A DNA stretch of 49,572 nucleotides from Clostridia bacterium (GTDB lineage Bacteria > Bacillota > Clostridia > Oscillospirales > Acutalibacteraceae): assembly GCA_017518415.1 (NCBI GenBank), contig JAFWVC010000119.1:1-49572 (forward strand). Reading direction: 5' to 3'. This document shows positions 1 through 8,103 of this stretch, piece by piece (positions within the stretch are counted from its first letter, which is position 1; each line of letters begins with the position of its first letter). A model generated the notes under the pieces. That model was not told the origin of the DNA and made no database searches. It saw nothing but the letters and a program-made list of their open reading frames with translations. Both the position numbers and the translations under genes were made by a program.

Positions 1-43
1 CCGTTTTATCAAGTAAACATTCCCCCAAGATCCGGGCATTGAA

Positions 44-2128
44 TCATTCCTGCCGGTCAAAGACGTAATCCTCATACGTGGTGCCGTCGGACAGCAGGAA
101 CGGTACGTTCCAGTAATCCGAAATCAGGAAATCGTTCTTATCATAATTATAACTGCGAACGTTCACAAATACAAGATGCAATCGGCCGATATCGACCTTT
201 TTTTCACTTTTTTCTCTCAGATAAGAGATCAACTTTTCGATACGGGCCCGGTCGGGACGGAATCCGCTGTAGCTGCCGCTGTAGCCGTTCGGGTCGTCGG
301 TCGGGAAATAGGAAAAGTAGATATCGGTTTCGGTTTCGGTGTAATCGACGTCGATCAGCCGCTGCAAATCCTGCAGCAGAGATTCCTGCAGCTCCGGATT
401 GAGCATCTGTTCGACGAACAACGTCGCCGTTTGCGGCATATCAAGGATGACGGGCAGCTCCAGCCGGTACAGTACGCCGTCGACCGTCGTGCGGACCAAC
501 AGCCGGTCAATCGTCTTTTCCGGATTATAATATTTGCCGTTGAGCAGATTGTACCAGGTCTCAAAGGGAACGTTTTTGACCTCCTGCCGCATGGCTTGGT
601 ACACCTGCTGCAGATCCGACCGGATGATGTAATTGTTATTTGAACAATCGATGTAATCCACCTTTTCCGGCAGATCGGTGTACAGGGAATGATATTCCTC
701 CGAGCGCGCTACGCAGTCCGTCAGCAGCTGGACGTCATCCTGGGTCAGCAGAATGGTGCGGTAGTACGAGTTGATTCCGCAGCGGATGGCGACCGTCTGG
801 GCCGTCTGCCCCTGATTGTATACAGACGAGTAATATTCGCTGACGGCGTTTTCTCCGCTTTGCCGGCGGAAGATGTCGTTGGTGGCCTGCAGCCGCCGGG
901 CGACCATCTGACGCAGCGCTTCGTCGTCAAACGAGATGGCAGAGCAGCGGGCGGCAAAGTAATCGTCGGGGTTTTCGTTGACGATGCGGACCGAGCTGAT
1001 CTCTTCGGCGGCCGGCTCGAAGGCCAGGGCGCGGTTGTACATCAGGCGCAGGCCGAGCAGCGCCCCTACGTTGATCAGCACCAGAAAACCCAGCGCAGGG
1101 ATGGCCCGCAGCAGGTTGCGCACCTTGCGCGTGGTAATCAGTTCATACAGGAAGTACACGACCAGGATGACCAGGTACGCCGCCACGATGGAGATGACGT
1201 CCAATCCTCTGCCGTGTATGACGTGCGTAAAGATGTGGCAGCAGACCAGGATGCACGGCGTGCCGCACAGGACCAGCCGGTATATCGTTTGCAGGATCCG
1301 GTTCGGGGCGGCGGCGCCGGCCATTTCGCTGCGGCGCTTGCGGAACAGCCACAGGCCGGCGGCCAGCAGCAGCAGGGAGACCATCAGGGTATACACGCCG
1401 TTGGTCCAGCTCAGGTAGCTGCTGGTGGAAAAGTCGAAATCGGTGAAGATCCGCATCACCACGGCGGTGGAGGTGTTTTCAAACGACGGCAGCCACGGGA
1501 TCAGGTGCCCGGAGGAAAGGATCGGCAGCGCCTCCGCGATTGCGGAGGAAAACATACCGGTCACCATCCGCGGCACGAAGATGATCATCAGCGCCACCGG
1601 AACGTTGGAGAAGAAAGAACCCGTAATGGACATGGCCAGCGCCACGGCGGCCATCACAAACAGGCAGCCGGTCCAGATCGTGAACAGTATGACCGGGATC
1701 GATGACGTGTGCAGCAGCAGCGTGCGCGGGAAAAAGAGGGTGGTGACCGACGCCGCCAGCGCGCTGCCCAGCAGCGTGACCGTGACCCACGTCAGGGCGG
1801 CGGCAAACACGGCAAAAAACAGGCAGGTGCGCGTCTGCGGGATGGAATGGTAAAAATCACTCGTGGCCCGCTTGTTCAGGAAGGAAAACGCAAACAGCGT
1901 GATCAGCGGGGCGAAGATGCAGAAGTACAGCGGCCACGGCAGCATTTTCAGCAGCGAGAGGCTCTCCGGCGACAGATTGGTAACGTCGTAGAACGGCGGC
2001 AGGCTGCCGGAGCTGATAACGGAGATGATGCCGAACAGAGAAAACAGAATGACGCCGATGATGCCGATCACGCGCAGTTGACGCAGGTGTTCCCGGTACA
2101 GGCGAAAATCAAACAGTTGTTTTTTCAT
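44..2128 (-). CDS. ABC transporter permease with large extracytoplasmic domain
   Basis: Predicted 694-residue membrane component of an ABC exporter. The first ~360 residues carry about eight hydrophobic segments (around 19-41, 65-87, 103-130, 148-170, 175-195, 248-262, 285-302 and 312-360). The last ~330 residues are hydrophilic, rich in Tyr and acidic residues, and presumably lie outside the cell or form a large soluble tail. This layout is known for Firmicute permeases controlled by YtrA-type GntR regulators. The start ATG overlaps the ATPase stop codon by one base (TAATG), so the two are translationally coupled. It is the last gene of the GntR-ATPase-permease operon. The substrate cannot be read from the sequence; cell-envelope stress or antimicrobial-peptide responses are typical of the family. 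Confidence 0.8.
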   Translation of the reverse strand: MKKQLFDFRLYREHLRQLRVIGIIGVILFSLFGIISVISSGSLPPFYDVTNLSPESLSLLKMLPWPLYFCIFAPLITLFAFSFLNKRATSDFYHSIPQTRTCLFFAVFAAALTWVTVTLLGSALAASVTTLFFPRTLLLHTSSIPVILFTIWTGCLFVMAAVALAMSITGSFFSNVPVALMIIFVPRMVTGMFSSAIAEALPILSSGHLIPWLPSFENTSTAVVMRIFTDFDFSTSSYLSWTNGVYTLMVSLLLLAAGLWLFRKRRSEMAGAAAPNRILQTIYRLVLCGTPCILVCCHIFTHVIHGRGLDVISIVAAYLVILVVYFLYELITTRKVRNLLRAIPALGFLVLINVGALLGLRLMYNRALAFEPAAEEISSVRIVNENPDDYFAARCSAISFDDEALRQMVARRLQATNDIFRRQSGENAVSEYYSSVYNQGQTAQTVAIRCGINSYYRTILLTQDDVQLLTDCVARSEEYHSLYTDLPEKVDYIDCSNNNYIIRSDLQQVYQAMRQEVKNVPFETWYNLLNGKYYNPEKTIDRLLVRTTVDGVLYRLELPVILDMPQTATLFVEQMLNPELQESLLQDLQRLIDVDYTETETDIYFSYFPTDDPNGYSGSYSGFRPDRARIEKLISYLREKSEKKVDIGRLHLVFVNVRSYNYDKNDFLISDYWNVPFLLSDGTTYEDYVFDRQE

Positions 2129-3036
2129 TATTTGAGCCCTCCCGCCACGCCGGCAAAGGAATAGCCGAGCGCTTCCATTTCATAGGTGAATACTTCTTCC
2201 AGCGACAGGGGCAGCACGTCCAGCAGGATCGGGTTCATGGCCTGCAGCCGGGCGATCGCCTCGCTCTTGTCGCCGCGCGCGATCAGGCTGACGACCGAGC
2301 CGCTGCGGCCGAAATGCAGCAGATCGATGCCGTCCAGCCTCTTCTCGTCCAGCGGCTGGTGGAAGGCGGCCTGGATTTTGAACAGCGAGGTCTTCAGGTG
2401 CTGCACGTCGCTTTGCAGGATCATGCCGCCCTGGTGCAGCAGGGCCAGCTGGTCGCAGATGTCTTCCAGCTCCCGCAGCGAGTGGGAGGTGATGATGGCG
2501 GTCGCGCCGCGTTCCAGCACATCGTCGCAGATCAGGCTCTTGACCAGCTTGCGCATCACCGGGTCCAGCCCGTCAAAGGTCTCGTCAAAGAACAGGTACT
2601 GCGGCCGGCAGGAAATGGCCAGGATGATCGCCGCCTGCCGGCGCATGCCTTTGGAGAAGGTGTTCAGCGCCCGCTTCGGGTCCAGGCCGAAGGAGGTGGT
2701 CAGGTACTCGAACCGTCCCCGGTCAAAGGTGCGGTATATGGCGGCGTATTGAAGCGCCATGCGGTTCATATTCGCACCCGGCAAAAAGAACAGCTCATCC
2801 GGCACGAAGGCGATCTTCGCCTTGGCGGAGGGGTTCTCGTATACCGGCTCGTCGTCCAGCAGAACGCTGCCGCTGTCCGGCCGGTACACGCCGGTGATGG
2901 TGCGCAGGAAGGTGGATTTACCGGCTCCGTTGGAACCGACCATCCCGTAAATACAGCCGCCGGGTATCTCGCAGTTGATTTGGTTCAGTGCGACAAACCC
3001 GTCGAAGGTTTTGTGCAGATCGGTGGTCTTGATCAT
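2128..3036 (-). CDS. ABC transporter ATP-binding protein
   Basis: Predicted 302-residue cytoplasmic ATPase that would energise the adjacent permease. Walker A is GSNGAGKST near residue 34, the signature motif is the variant SKGMRRQ near residue 128, and Walker B reads YLFFDETFDGLD near residue 147, followed by an H-loop in ITSHSLREL. The 'SKGM' signature in place of LSGGQ is common in this exporter subfamily. The ATG overlaps the GntR stop (ATGA), with AAGGAGG upstream. A single nucleotide-binding domain implies a dimer. The C-terminal ~90 residues are a family-typical extension with no motif I recognise. Confidence 0.93.
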   Translation of the reverse strand: MIKTTDLHKTFDGFVALNQINCEIPGGCIYGMVGSNGAGKSTFLRTITGVYRPDSGSVLLDDEPVYENPSAKAKIAFVPDELFFLPGANMNRMALQYAAIYRTFDRGRFEYLTTSFGLDPKRALNTFSKGMRRQAAIILAISCRPQYLFFDETFDGLDPVMRKLVKSLICDDVLERGATAIITSHSLRELEDICDQLALLHQGGMILQSDVQHLKTSLFKIQAAFHQPLDEKRLDGIDLLHFGRSGSVVSLIARGDKSEAIARLQAMNPILLDVLPLSLEEVFTYEMEALGYSFAGVAGGLK

Positions 3037-3425
3037 AAGGTATCCTCCTTTTTGTCAAACGGGGCATGATAGGCGTCCCGTACGCATTGCTCGATTTCTT
3101 CCAGGGTCACGCCGGCTTGTTTCCATTCGGCGACCATGTGGGTCAGCGCCTCCAACTCGCTGCGTTTGCGGCTGCGCAACAATGCCGGCGCCTGAGGGGA
3201 GACAAAACAGCCTTTGCCCGGCACCGCAAGCAGTACGCCGCGCGCCATGAGATCGCTGTATGCTTTTTGAATGGTGTTCGGGTTGATGGACAGATCAAGG
3301 GACAGGCTGCGCACCGACGGCATCTGGTCCTCCGGCGCAAGCAGGCCGTTGAGGATCAGGCGCTCGGTCTGCCGGATGATCTGCTCATAAACCGGCACAC
3401 GGGAAAAAGCGTCGATCTGTATCAT
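3033..3425 (-). CDS. GntR family (YtrA-type) transcriptional regulator
   Basis: 130-residue DNA-binding repressor. The N-terminal winged helix (about residues 8-76) contains the GntR signature: PVYEQIIRQTERLILNGLL, then MPSVRSLSLDLSINPNTIQKAY. The remaining ~50 residues are a short helical dimerisation tail rather than a FadR or UTRA effector domain, which is characteristic of the YtrA subfamily. Such regulators usually control the ABC operon they belong to, and here the gene is first in that operon. A perfect 13-bp inverted repeat lies directly between its promoter and its start codon (3441-3471), which strongly suggests autoregulation. The start has an excellent AAAGGAGGG ribosome site. The inducer is unknown. 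Confidence 0.9.
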   Translation of the reverse strand: MIQIDAFSRVPVYEQIIRQTERLILNGLLAPEDQMPSVRSLSLDLSINPNTIQKAYSDLMARGVLLAVPGKGCFVSPQAPALLRSRKRSELEALTHMVAEWKQAGVTLEEIEQCVRDAYHAPFDKKEDTL

Positions 3426-3440
3426 AAAGTCCCTCCTTTC

Positions 3441-3471
3441 CCAAGTGTACTATTTGTGATAGTACACTTGG
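3441..3471 (-). promoter_or_regulatory. Probable GntR operator (13-bp perfect inverted repeat)
   Basis: CCAAGTGTACTAT-TTGTG-ATAGTACACTTGG is a perfect palindrome with a 5-bp centre. It abuts the -10 box of the GntR operon promoter on its downstream side, covering the transcription start and early leader. Its sequence resembles known YtrA-type operators built from GTGTACTA half-sites. Binding here would block initiation. Confidence 0.85.
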
Positions 3472-3500
3472 ATTATAAACGGTCGCCGACCGTTTGTCAA
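3472..3500 (-). promoter_or_regulatory. Consensus SigA promoter of the GntR-ABC operon
   Basis: On the minus strand the sequence is TTGACA (3495-3500), a 17-bp spacer and TATAAT (3472-3477), a perfect consensus promoter. The spacer together with the flanking bases holds a second inverted repeat, AAACGGTC-GCC-GACCGTTT (3477-3495). Confidence 0.9.
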
Positions 3501-3621
3501 TAGGTTTTTGAAAAAATATTTGTTTTTTTGCCGGGAAACAGCCTGCCAACCGTATTTTTTGCCGATTGCGTAAAACCGGGTTCCTTTTGCGTGATTTTGG
3601 GTGGTACAAAAACAAAATATT

Positions 3622-3630
3622 TGGTATAAT
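3622..3630 (+). promoter_or_regulatory. Extended -10 promoter of the glycan locus
   Basis: TGGTATAAT (3622-3630) is a TGn-extended -10 box about 38 bp upstream of the start codon at 3668. The -35 region (around 3602-3607) is weak, as often seen with extended -10 promoters. AAAGGGAG follows as ribosome site. Confidence 0.7.
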
Positions 3631-3667
3631 AAAAAGGCAGAAACCAAATGAAAGGGAGCGTGCTGAT

Positions 3668-4930
3668 ATGAAAAAAGTGTGGAAAGCCATAGCGCTGATC
3701 GGTATGATCGGCATCGTGCTGGGCAGTTTCTCCTTTGCCGCCTGTGCGGACGAGGCGAAAAAAGTGTATTTTTCCGCTACACAATGGCAGGAACAGGCGG
3801 AGTCGCCCAACAACGGTAAATATTATATGATCAGCCCCACGCTGACAATCCGGCCCTATGGGGAGCAGGGTTTTGCCGTGGAGGGCGCCAGTCAGGTACT
3901 GTACGCTTTTCAGGATTCCTTTCTGCAGCAATTGCCTTTTTTACATTTCAAAATGGGGGAGCAGAGCGTCAGATATATCCGCGTGACCCGGCGGGAAGCG
4001 TATTGGGTGACCCAGAACGCGCCGGAAATCTCGCTGGAGCTGGCTGCCGGTGAACAGACGGTCAACGTCGCGAAGTTGCTCGCATCTCATCCCGCGCCCA
4101 ATACCGGCTGGGTCTACGTGGCGGTCGGCGTGAGTGAAAGCACCGACCTGCCGGGCGACCCCGGCCAGTTGGAATATATGTATTTTTCCAATACCGATGA
4201 AACGGGCGCCGTATATCAAAAGCCGACGCAGCCGGCTGTGCCGCAGTTGGATCCTTCCCGGGAGATCCGCTATCAGCTGCAGGGATATGCCGCCGACCAG
4301 GTGGATGAGCACGGCTACGGTTTTCTGCTGAGCACGGGCGAAGACGGCAAGCCCAACGTGCAGGTGACGCCTGCTGACAAAGGCATTACCCTGCAGCGTG
4401 CCGAAGGCTTTCAGGAGGGCCTGATCAACATCGCCTGGGTCGTTCCGTACGAGCAGCTTTCACAAACGCCGTATCTGGTGCTCGATATCGGCAACGACGG
4501 GCGGAAAGACGAAGGTCCGCGCGTGAGGATCTACCCGTATTGGGAGGGAATCGCCGGCAGCTCGGCGCTGTTTGACGCCGTTCCGGAGGAGATCGGCGCC
4601 AACTCCCTGCACGGCGTCAACCGCTTCCCGCTGAAATATGCGGTGGACAGCGTGCCGGAAAACCTGCACGGAGAAAACGGCATCGCCATCATCGTATCTA
4701 TGAAGATCCAGCGTACCGACGGCACGACCCTCGAGCCGCTGGTGATCCGCGACGCATATCTGCTCGGGTATCAGGAGGGGGCGGGCCCGGCCGGGGATAC
4801 GGCGAGCGCCTCGCCGGAGCCCGGGTCGCAGAACGGGCTGCCGGTCGGCCTGATCGCGGGGATCGCGGCGGCGGCCGCGGCGGTGATCATCGCGGCCGTC
4901 GTATTCATCGTCCGCCGCAAAAAAGCATAA
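3668..4930 (+). CDS. Secreted protein with C-terminal membrane anchor, function unknown
   Basis: 420-residue protein that I do not recognise as a named family. It starts with a signal peptide (MKKVWKAIALIGMIGIVLGSF, then FAACADEAKK); the cysteine context FAAC is not a canonical lipobox. The mature part (about 26-375) is a soluble extracytoplasmic region rich in beta-prone sequence, followed by a Gly/Ser/Pro linker. A C-terminal hydrophobic helix (about 390-415) ends in RRKKA, the pattern of a type I membrane anchor. The start at 3668 is preferred over an upstream in-frame ATG at 3566 because it has AAAGGGAG and a signal peptide. It is followed after 41 bp by the LacI gene and probably co-transcribed with it and the GxGYxYP lipoprotein. 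Glycan binding or processing at the cell surface is an inference from context only. Confidence 0.75.
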   Translation: MKKVWKAIALIGMIGIVLGSFSFAACADEAKKVYFSATQWQEQAESPNNGKYYMISPTLTIRPYGEQGFAVEGASQVLYAFQDSFLQQLPFLHFKMGEQSVRYIRVTRREAYWVTQNAPEISLELAAGEQTVNVAKLLASHPAPNTGWVYVAVGVSESTDLPGDPGQLEYMYFSNTDETGAVYQKPTQPAVPQLDPSREIRYQLQGYAADQVDEHGYGFLLSTGEDGKPNVQVTPADKGITLQRAEGFQEGLINIAWVVPYEQLSQTPYLVLDIGNDGRKDEGPRVRIYPYWEGIAGSSALFDAVPEEIGANSLHGVNRFPLKYAVDSVPENLHGENGIAIIVSMKIQRTDGTTLEPLVIRDAYLLGYQEGAGPAGDTASASPEPGSQNGLPVGLIAGIAAAAAAVIIAAVVFIVRRKKA

Positions 4931-4971
4931 AGGCAGACAGGCTCCTGCGAGAAAATCATACGGAAAGGACG

Positions 4972-6021
4972 GTGGAGAGCACCGTGCAAACCCGTAAGAT
5001 CACGATCAAGGATCTGGCCAGGCAGCTGGGGTATTCTCCGTCTACCGTTTCCCGGGCGCTGCGGGATCATTACAGCATCAGTGAGGCGGTCAAGACCAAA
5101 GTGCGCCTGCATGCGCTGGAAGTGGGGTATGCTTTCCAACCGACGGATGCGGGCGTGCCGGCCCGACAGACGCAATGCTCGGTCAGCGTGGTGGTTACGC
5201 CGGAAAATCTGAGGGACGAGTTGCTTTTCCGCACGGTGATCTGCGAGATTGAGCAGGCGTTTTACCGCCGGAACGTGTCGGTCCATTTTCTGATCGCGCG
5301 GCCGCAGGCGGCGCTTTTGCCGCAGATCAAGCGGCTGCGCCCCAACGGCGTGCTGGTGTTCGGTATGGTCGACCGGGAAAAGATCGCCGAGATTGCGTAC
5401 AGCGGATTCCCGGCGGTGTTTTTCGGCACTATGACGCAGCGGATCCGGGCCAACCGGATCACCGTCAACAACTATATGGGCGGGTTCGAAGCAGCGGACT
5501 ATCTGCTGCGGCAGGGCCATACCCGGATCCTCTTTTTGGGGGACAGGGATTTTTCCGACGACGTGCGGCTGCGGTATGAAGGCTGCCGGGACGCGGTAGC
5601 CGGGAAAAACGGCTGTCTGACGTCTGCGCAGGACGCCGTCGCCATGAGTATGACCGGCGCTGTTGAGATCCGCGTGCAGCGGCTGCAGGCGCTGCTGACG
5701 TGCGCGCCGAAGCCGACCGCCGCCGTCTGTGCCAACGACCGGATCGCCTTTGCGCTGTATCGGGCGCTGGCCGCCTGTGGCAAGACCGTGCCGGACGATC
5801 TTTCCGTGGTGGGCTTTGACAACGTAGCACAATGTGAACGGATCACGCCGGCACTGACCACCATCCGCATTCCCACGGCCGAAATGGCGCAGGAAGCGGT
5901 GCGGATGCTGCTGGCACAGATACAGGATCCGCATAAGGCCACCGTATTTGTGCAGATGGATATACAGCTGGTGGAGCGCGACTCGGTACGGCCGTTAGCG
6001 GCGCCGGCAAAAGAGGAGTGA
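4972..6021 (+). CDS. LacI family transcriptional regulator
   Basis: About 349-residue sugar-responsive repressor. The N-terminal helix-turn-helix reads ITIKDLARQLGYSPSTVSRA with the hinge region around residues 50-65. The rest is a periplasmic-binding-protein-like effector domain, with typical elements such as NYMGGFEAADYLLRQGH, PTAAVCANDRIAFALYRAL and VVGFDN. The reported start is GTG at 4972 with GGAAAGGA very close upstream. A second GTG at 4984 is an alternative with better spacing to GGTGGAG. The gene lies between the membrane-anchored secreted protein and the GxGYxYP lipoprotein, only 4 bp from the latter, so it probably regulates this locus and perhaps the convergent beta-mannosidase. 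The effector is unknown. Confidence 0.92.
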   Translation: MESTVQTRKITIKDLARQLGYSPSTVSRALRDHYSISEAVKTKVRLHALEVGYAFQPTDAGVPARQTQCSVSVVVTPENLRDELLFRTVICEIEQAFYRRNVSVHFLIARPQAALLPQIKRLRPNGVLVFGMVDREKIAEIAYSGFPAVFFGTMTQRIRANRITVNNYMGGFEAADYLLRQGHTRILFLGDRDFSDDVRLRYEGCRDAVAGKNGCLTSAQDAVAMSMTGAVEIRVQRLQALLTCAPKPTAAVCANDRIAFALYRALAACGKTVPDDLSVVGFDNVAQCERITPALTTIRIPTAEMAQEAVRMLLAQIQDPHKATVFVQMDIQLVERDSVRPLAAPAKEE

Positions 6022-6025
6022 TCGG

Positions 6026-8050
6026 ATGTCTGTCCGGATAAAAATAAAGGGCTGGGTGACAATGATGAGTATGAGCGCTATCCTTTTGGGGATCACGGCA
6101 TGTGCACCGTCTCCCGCGGCGCCGTCTTCTTCCGCTCCGTCATCGGATCCGGCAAGCGGGGCGTCGCTGCCGGCTGTGCAGCCGGGTCCGGAGGCGGACA
6201 GCGGGGAAAAAGGCGTGATCTATACCATTCCGTATGCGGAATGGATCCGGGAGCCGCGCATGCAGGATTTGCGGTATCATTACGACATCATCAAGCTGGC
6301 GGTATCGCTGCAGGGTCGGCTTAACGCCGGGCGGCCGACGCTGTTCATCAATGATGACCGCGCGTATCCGCAGGGGCAATCGCGTTCCGCCGGTTTTTTC
6401 TTCGACTATATGCGGCGCACGCCCGAGGATGTTCTGTACGGATATAAGGAGCAGCAAATCCGTTCTTCCGAGGAGTTTTTGGAAATCTTCCGGGACGAGA
6501 TCGTGCGTGCCGGGCTGATCGTCTGGGATGAACAGGTGCCCGCCACCGCCAACGCCGCCTTTACCGCCTGCGGGGTGGACGGATATTATCCCGTACGGTA
6601 TGACGCGGCCGAAAACAGCGTATATACATGGCTGACAAAACAGGGCGCCGAGGTCAGGATCGACCTGTGCGGCAAGTTTACCGGCAGCGGCACCGTCTGG
6701 CAGACAGACCGCGCCTCCACCGGATCGGCCAAAAACGACGTCTACGTCTGGGCTATGGAAAAATACATCGACCGGTGCGGGTTCGAATACCTGGGCTGCC
6801 TGGTGGACGCCGCCTATGCCTTCCGCGAAGGCCTGGCCGGACCGATGCAGCATTACGGCGCGGCCGGGACGCAGCTGCCGGACGCCGATTTTCTGATCAT
6901 GCACAAAGCATTCTTCTTTGACCTGATGGTCTTTGAACAGGAAAGCCCGCCGGACGATCCCGGCCAGCAGCCGGGGACCGACTACCGCACTTTGTGCGAA
7001 CTTCTGCGCCGCACCTATCAAAAGCACGGCGGGGACACCTTCACGCAGGTGATCAGTTTGCCCGAGGGAACCTTCAAATACGGGATCGATCATCTGGCTA
7101 TCGTCGCGCCGGATTTCCGGTATCGTACGGAGGAGCTCAATCAGGCCGGCAACTGGGTCGGCGAGTACACTGCCGGGCAGTTGTTTTCCAGCTATAACTG
7201 CGTGATCGACGGCGACTGCGCCCCGTTTTTCTCCCTGTTCAACTGTTCCATCTATACGCAGCATCCGCTGCGGGAGCAATACCCCAACCGCAACAAGCCG
7301 GCACAGCTGCCTGCGTATGATCCGGATAAGATCTATATCCTGTACCACATGGGGGATTATGACGGCGCCGCGTGGCTGACCAACCGTTCGGCGGCGTTTT
7401 ATAAAGATTCGTCCCGCGGGCAGCTGCCGCTGGCCTGGGCGCTCAACCCCAACCTGAGCCGCCGCATCCCCGTCGTGTTTGATTATATGCGTTTGTACGC
7501 GTCGGAGCAGGATTATTTTATCGGCGGCGATTCAGGGGCCGGATATCTGTATCCCTCTCAATTGACGCAGGCGGGCCGCGCCGCGTGGTCCGGCCTGCCG
7601 GACGCCACACAGGCGTGGATCCGATGGAACAAGGCTTTTTATCAACCGTTTGATCTGAGCATCACCGGCTTTGTGCACAACGGTATCCGGCCGATGGACG
7701 CTCAGCTGCTTTCCGTCTACACCGGGTTTTCGCCCGACGGGGCGAGCGGCTGGCCCATGCAGGTGTCGGACCGTTTTCTGGTACAGGGCACAATGCCTTT
7801 TGTCGGCACCTATCTGGGGCTGACGGGGGCCGCGCTGAGCGGTGACTGTGACGCGGAACAGGGGGCGGCTGTGCTGCGCCAAACCATCGAGAGCAACCCG
7901 GGGCTGCACTTTTATTTCTTCCGTACCGTGATTGTCAACCCCACCGCGTTGCTGGATATCACCGAGGAACTGAAAAAGACGATGCCGCAGGTAGAGGTGG
8001 TGGACCCGTATACCTTCTTCGGCCTTGCCAAACGATATATGCAGCCGTGA
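6026..8050 (+). CDS. GxGYxYP-family lipoprotein, putative glycoside hydrolase
   Basis: 674-residue surface lipoprotein. The signal peptide ends in the lipobox ITAC, followed by a Ser/Pro/Ala-rich tether of about 35 residues. The body matches the GxGYxYP family: the name-giving motif is seen as GDSGAGYLYP (GAGYLYP at about residues 504-510) and the N-terminal half contains HYDIIKLAVSLQGRLN and LFINDD, typical of its N domain. The family is annotated as a putative glycoside hydrolase, but no substrate has been firmly assigned to my knowledge. The GAGGAG ribosome site seven bases upstream supports the ATG at 6026; an internal ATG at 6062 is less likely. It is the last gene of its unit and is closed by a strong terminator. 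Confidence 0.85.
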   Translation: MSVRIKIKGWVTMMSMSAILLGITACAPSPAAPSSSAPSSDPASGASLPAVQPGPEADSGEKGVIYTIPYAEWIREPRMQDLRYHYDIIKLAVSLQGRLNAGRPTLFINDDRAYPQGQSRSAGFFFDYMRRTPEDVLYGYKEQQIRSSEEFLEIFRDEIVRAGLIVWDEQVPATANAAFTACGVDGYYPVRYDAAENSVYTWLTKQGAEVRIDLCGKFTGSGTVWQTDRASTGSAKNDVYVWAMEKYIDRCGFEYLGCLVDAAYAFREGLAGPMQHYGAAGTQLPDADFLIMHKAFFFDLMVFEQESPPDDPGQQPGTDYRTLCELLRRTYQKHGGDTFTQVISLPEGTFKYGIDHLAIVAPDFRYRTEELNQAGNWVGEYTAGQLFSSYNCVIDGDCAPFFSLFNCSIYTQHPLREQYPNRNKPAQLPAYDPDKIYILYHMGDYDGAAWLTNRSAAFYKDSSRGQLPLAWALNPNLSRRIPVVFDYMRLYASEQDYFIGGDSGAGYLYPSQLTQAGRAAWSGLPDATQAWIRWNKAFYQPFDLSITGFVHNGIRPMDAQLLSVYTGFSPDGASGWPMQVSDRFLVQGTMPFVGTYLGLTGAALSGDCDAEQGAAVLRQTIESNPGLHFYFFRTVIVNPTALLDITEELKKTMPQVEVVDPYTFFGLAKRYMQP

Positions 8051-8058
8051 GAAAAATG

Positions 8059-8098
8059 AAAAGGGACCGCGTCCGGAGTCCGGACACGGTCCCTTTTT
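8059..8098. terminator. Bidirectional intrinsic terminator
   Basis: Stem AAGGGACCG (8061-8069) pairs with CGGTCCCTT (8087-8095), with an inner GTCC/GGAC stem, flanked by an A-rich side and a T-run. It separates the convergent GxGYxYP and beta-mannosidase genes. Confidence 0.9.
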
Positions 8099-8103
8099 GT
8101 TTT

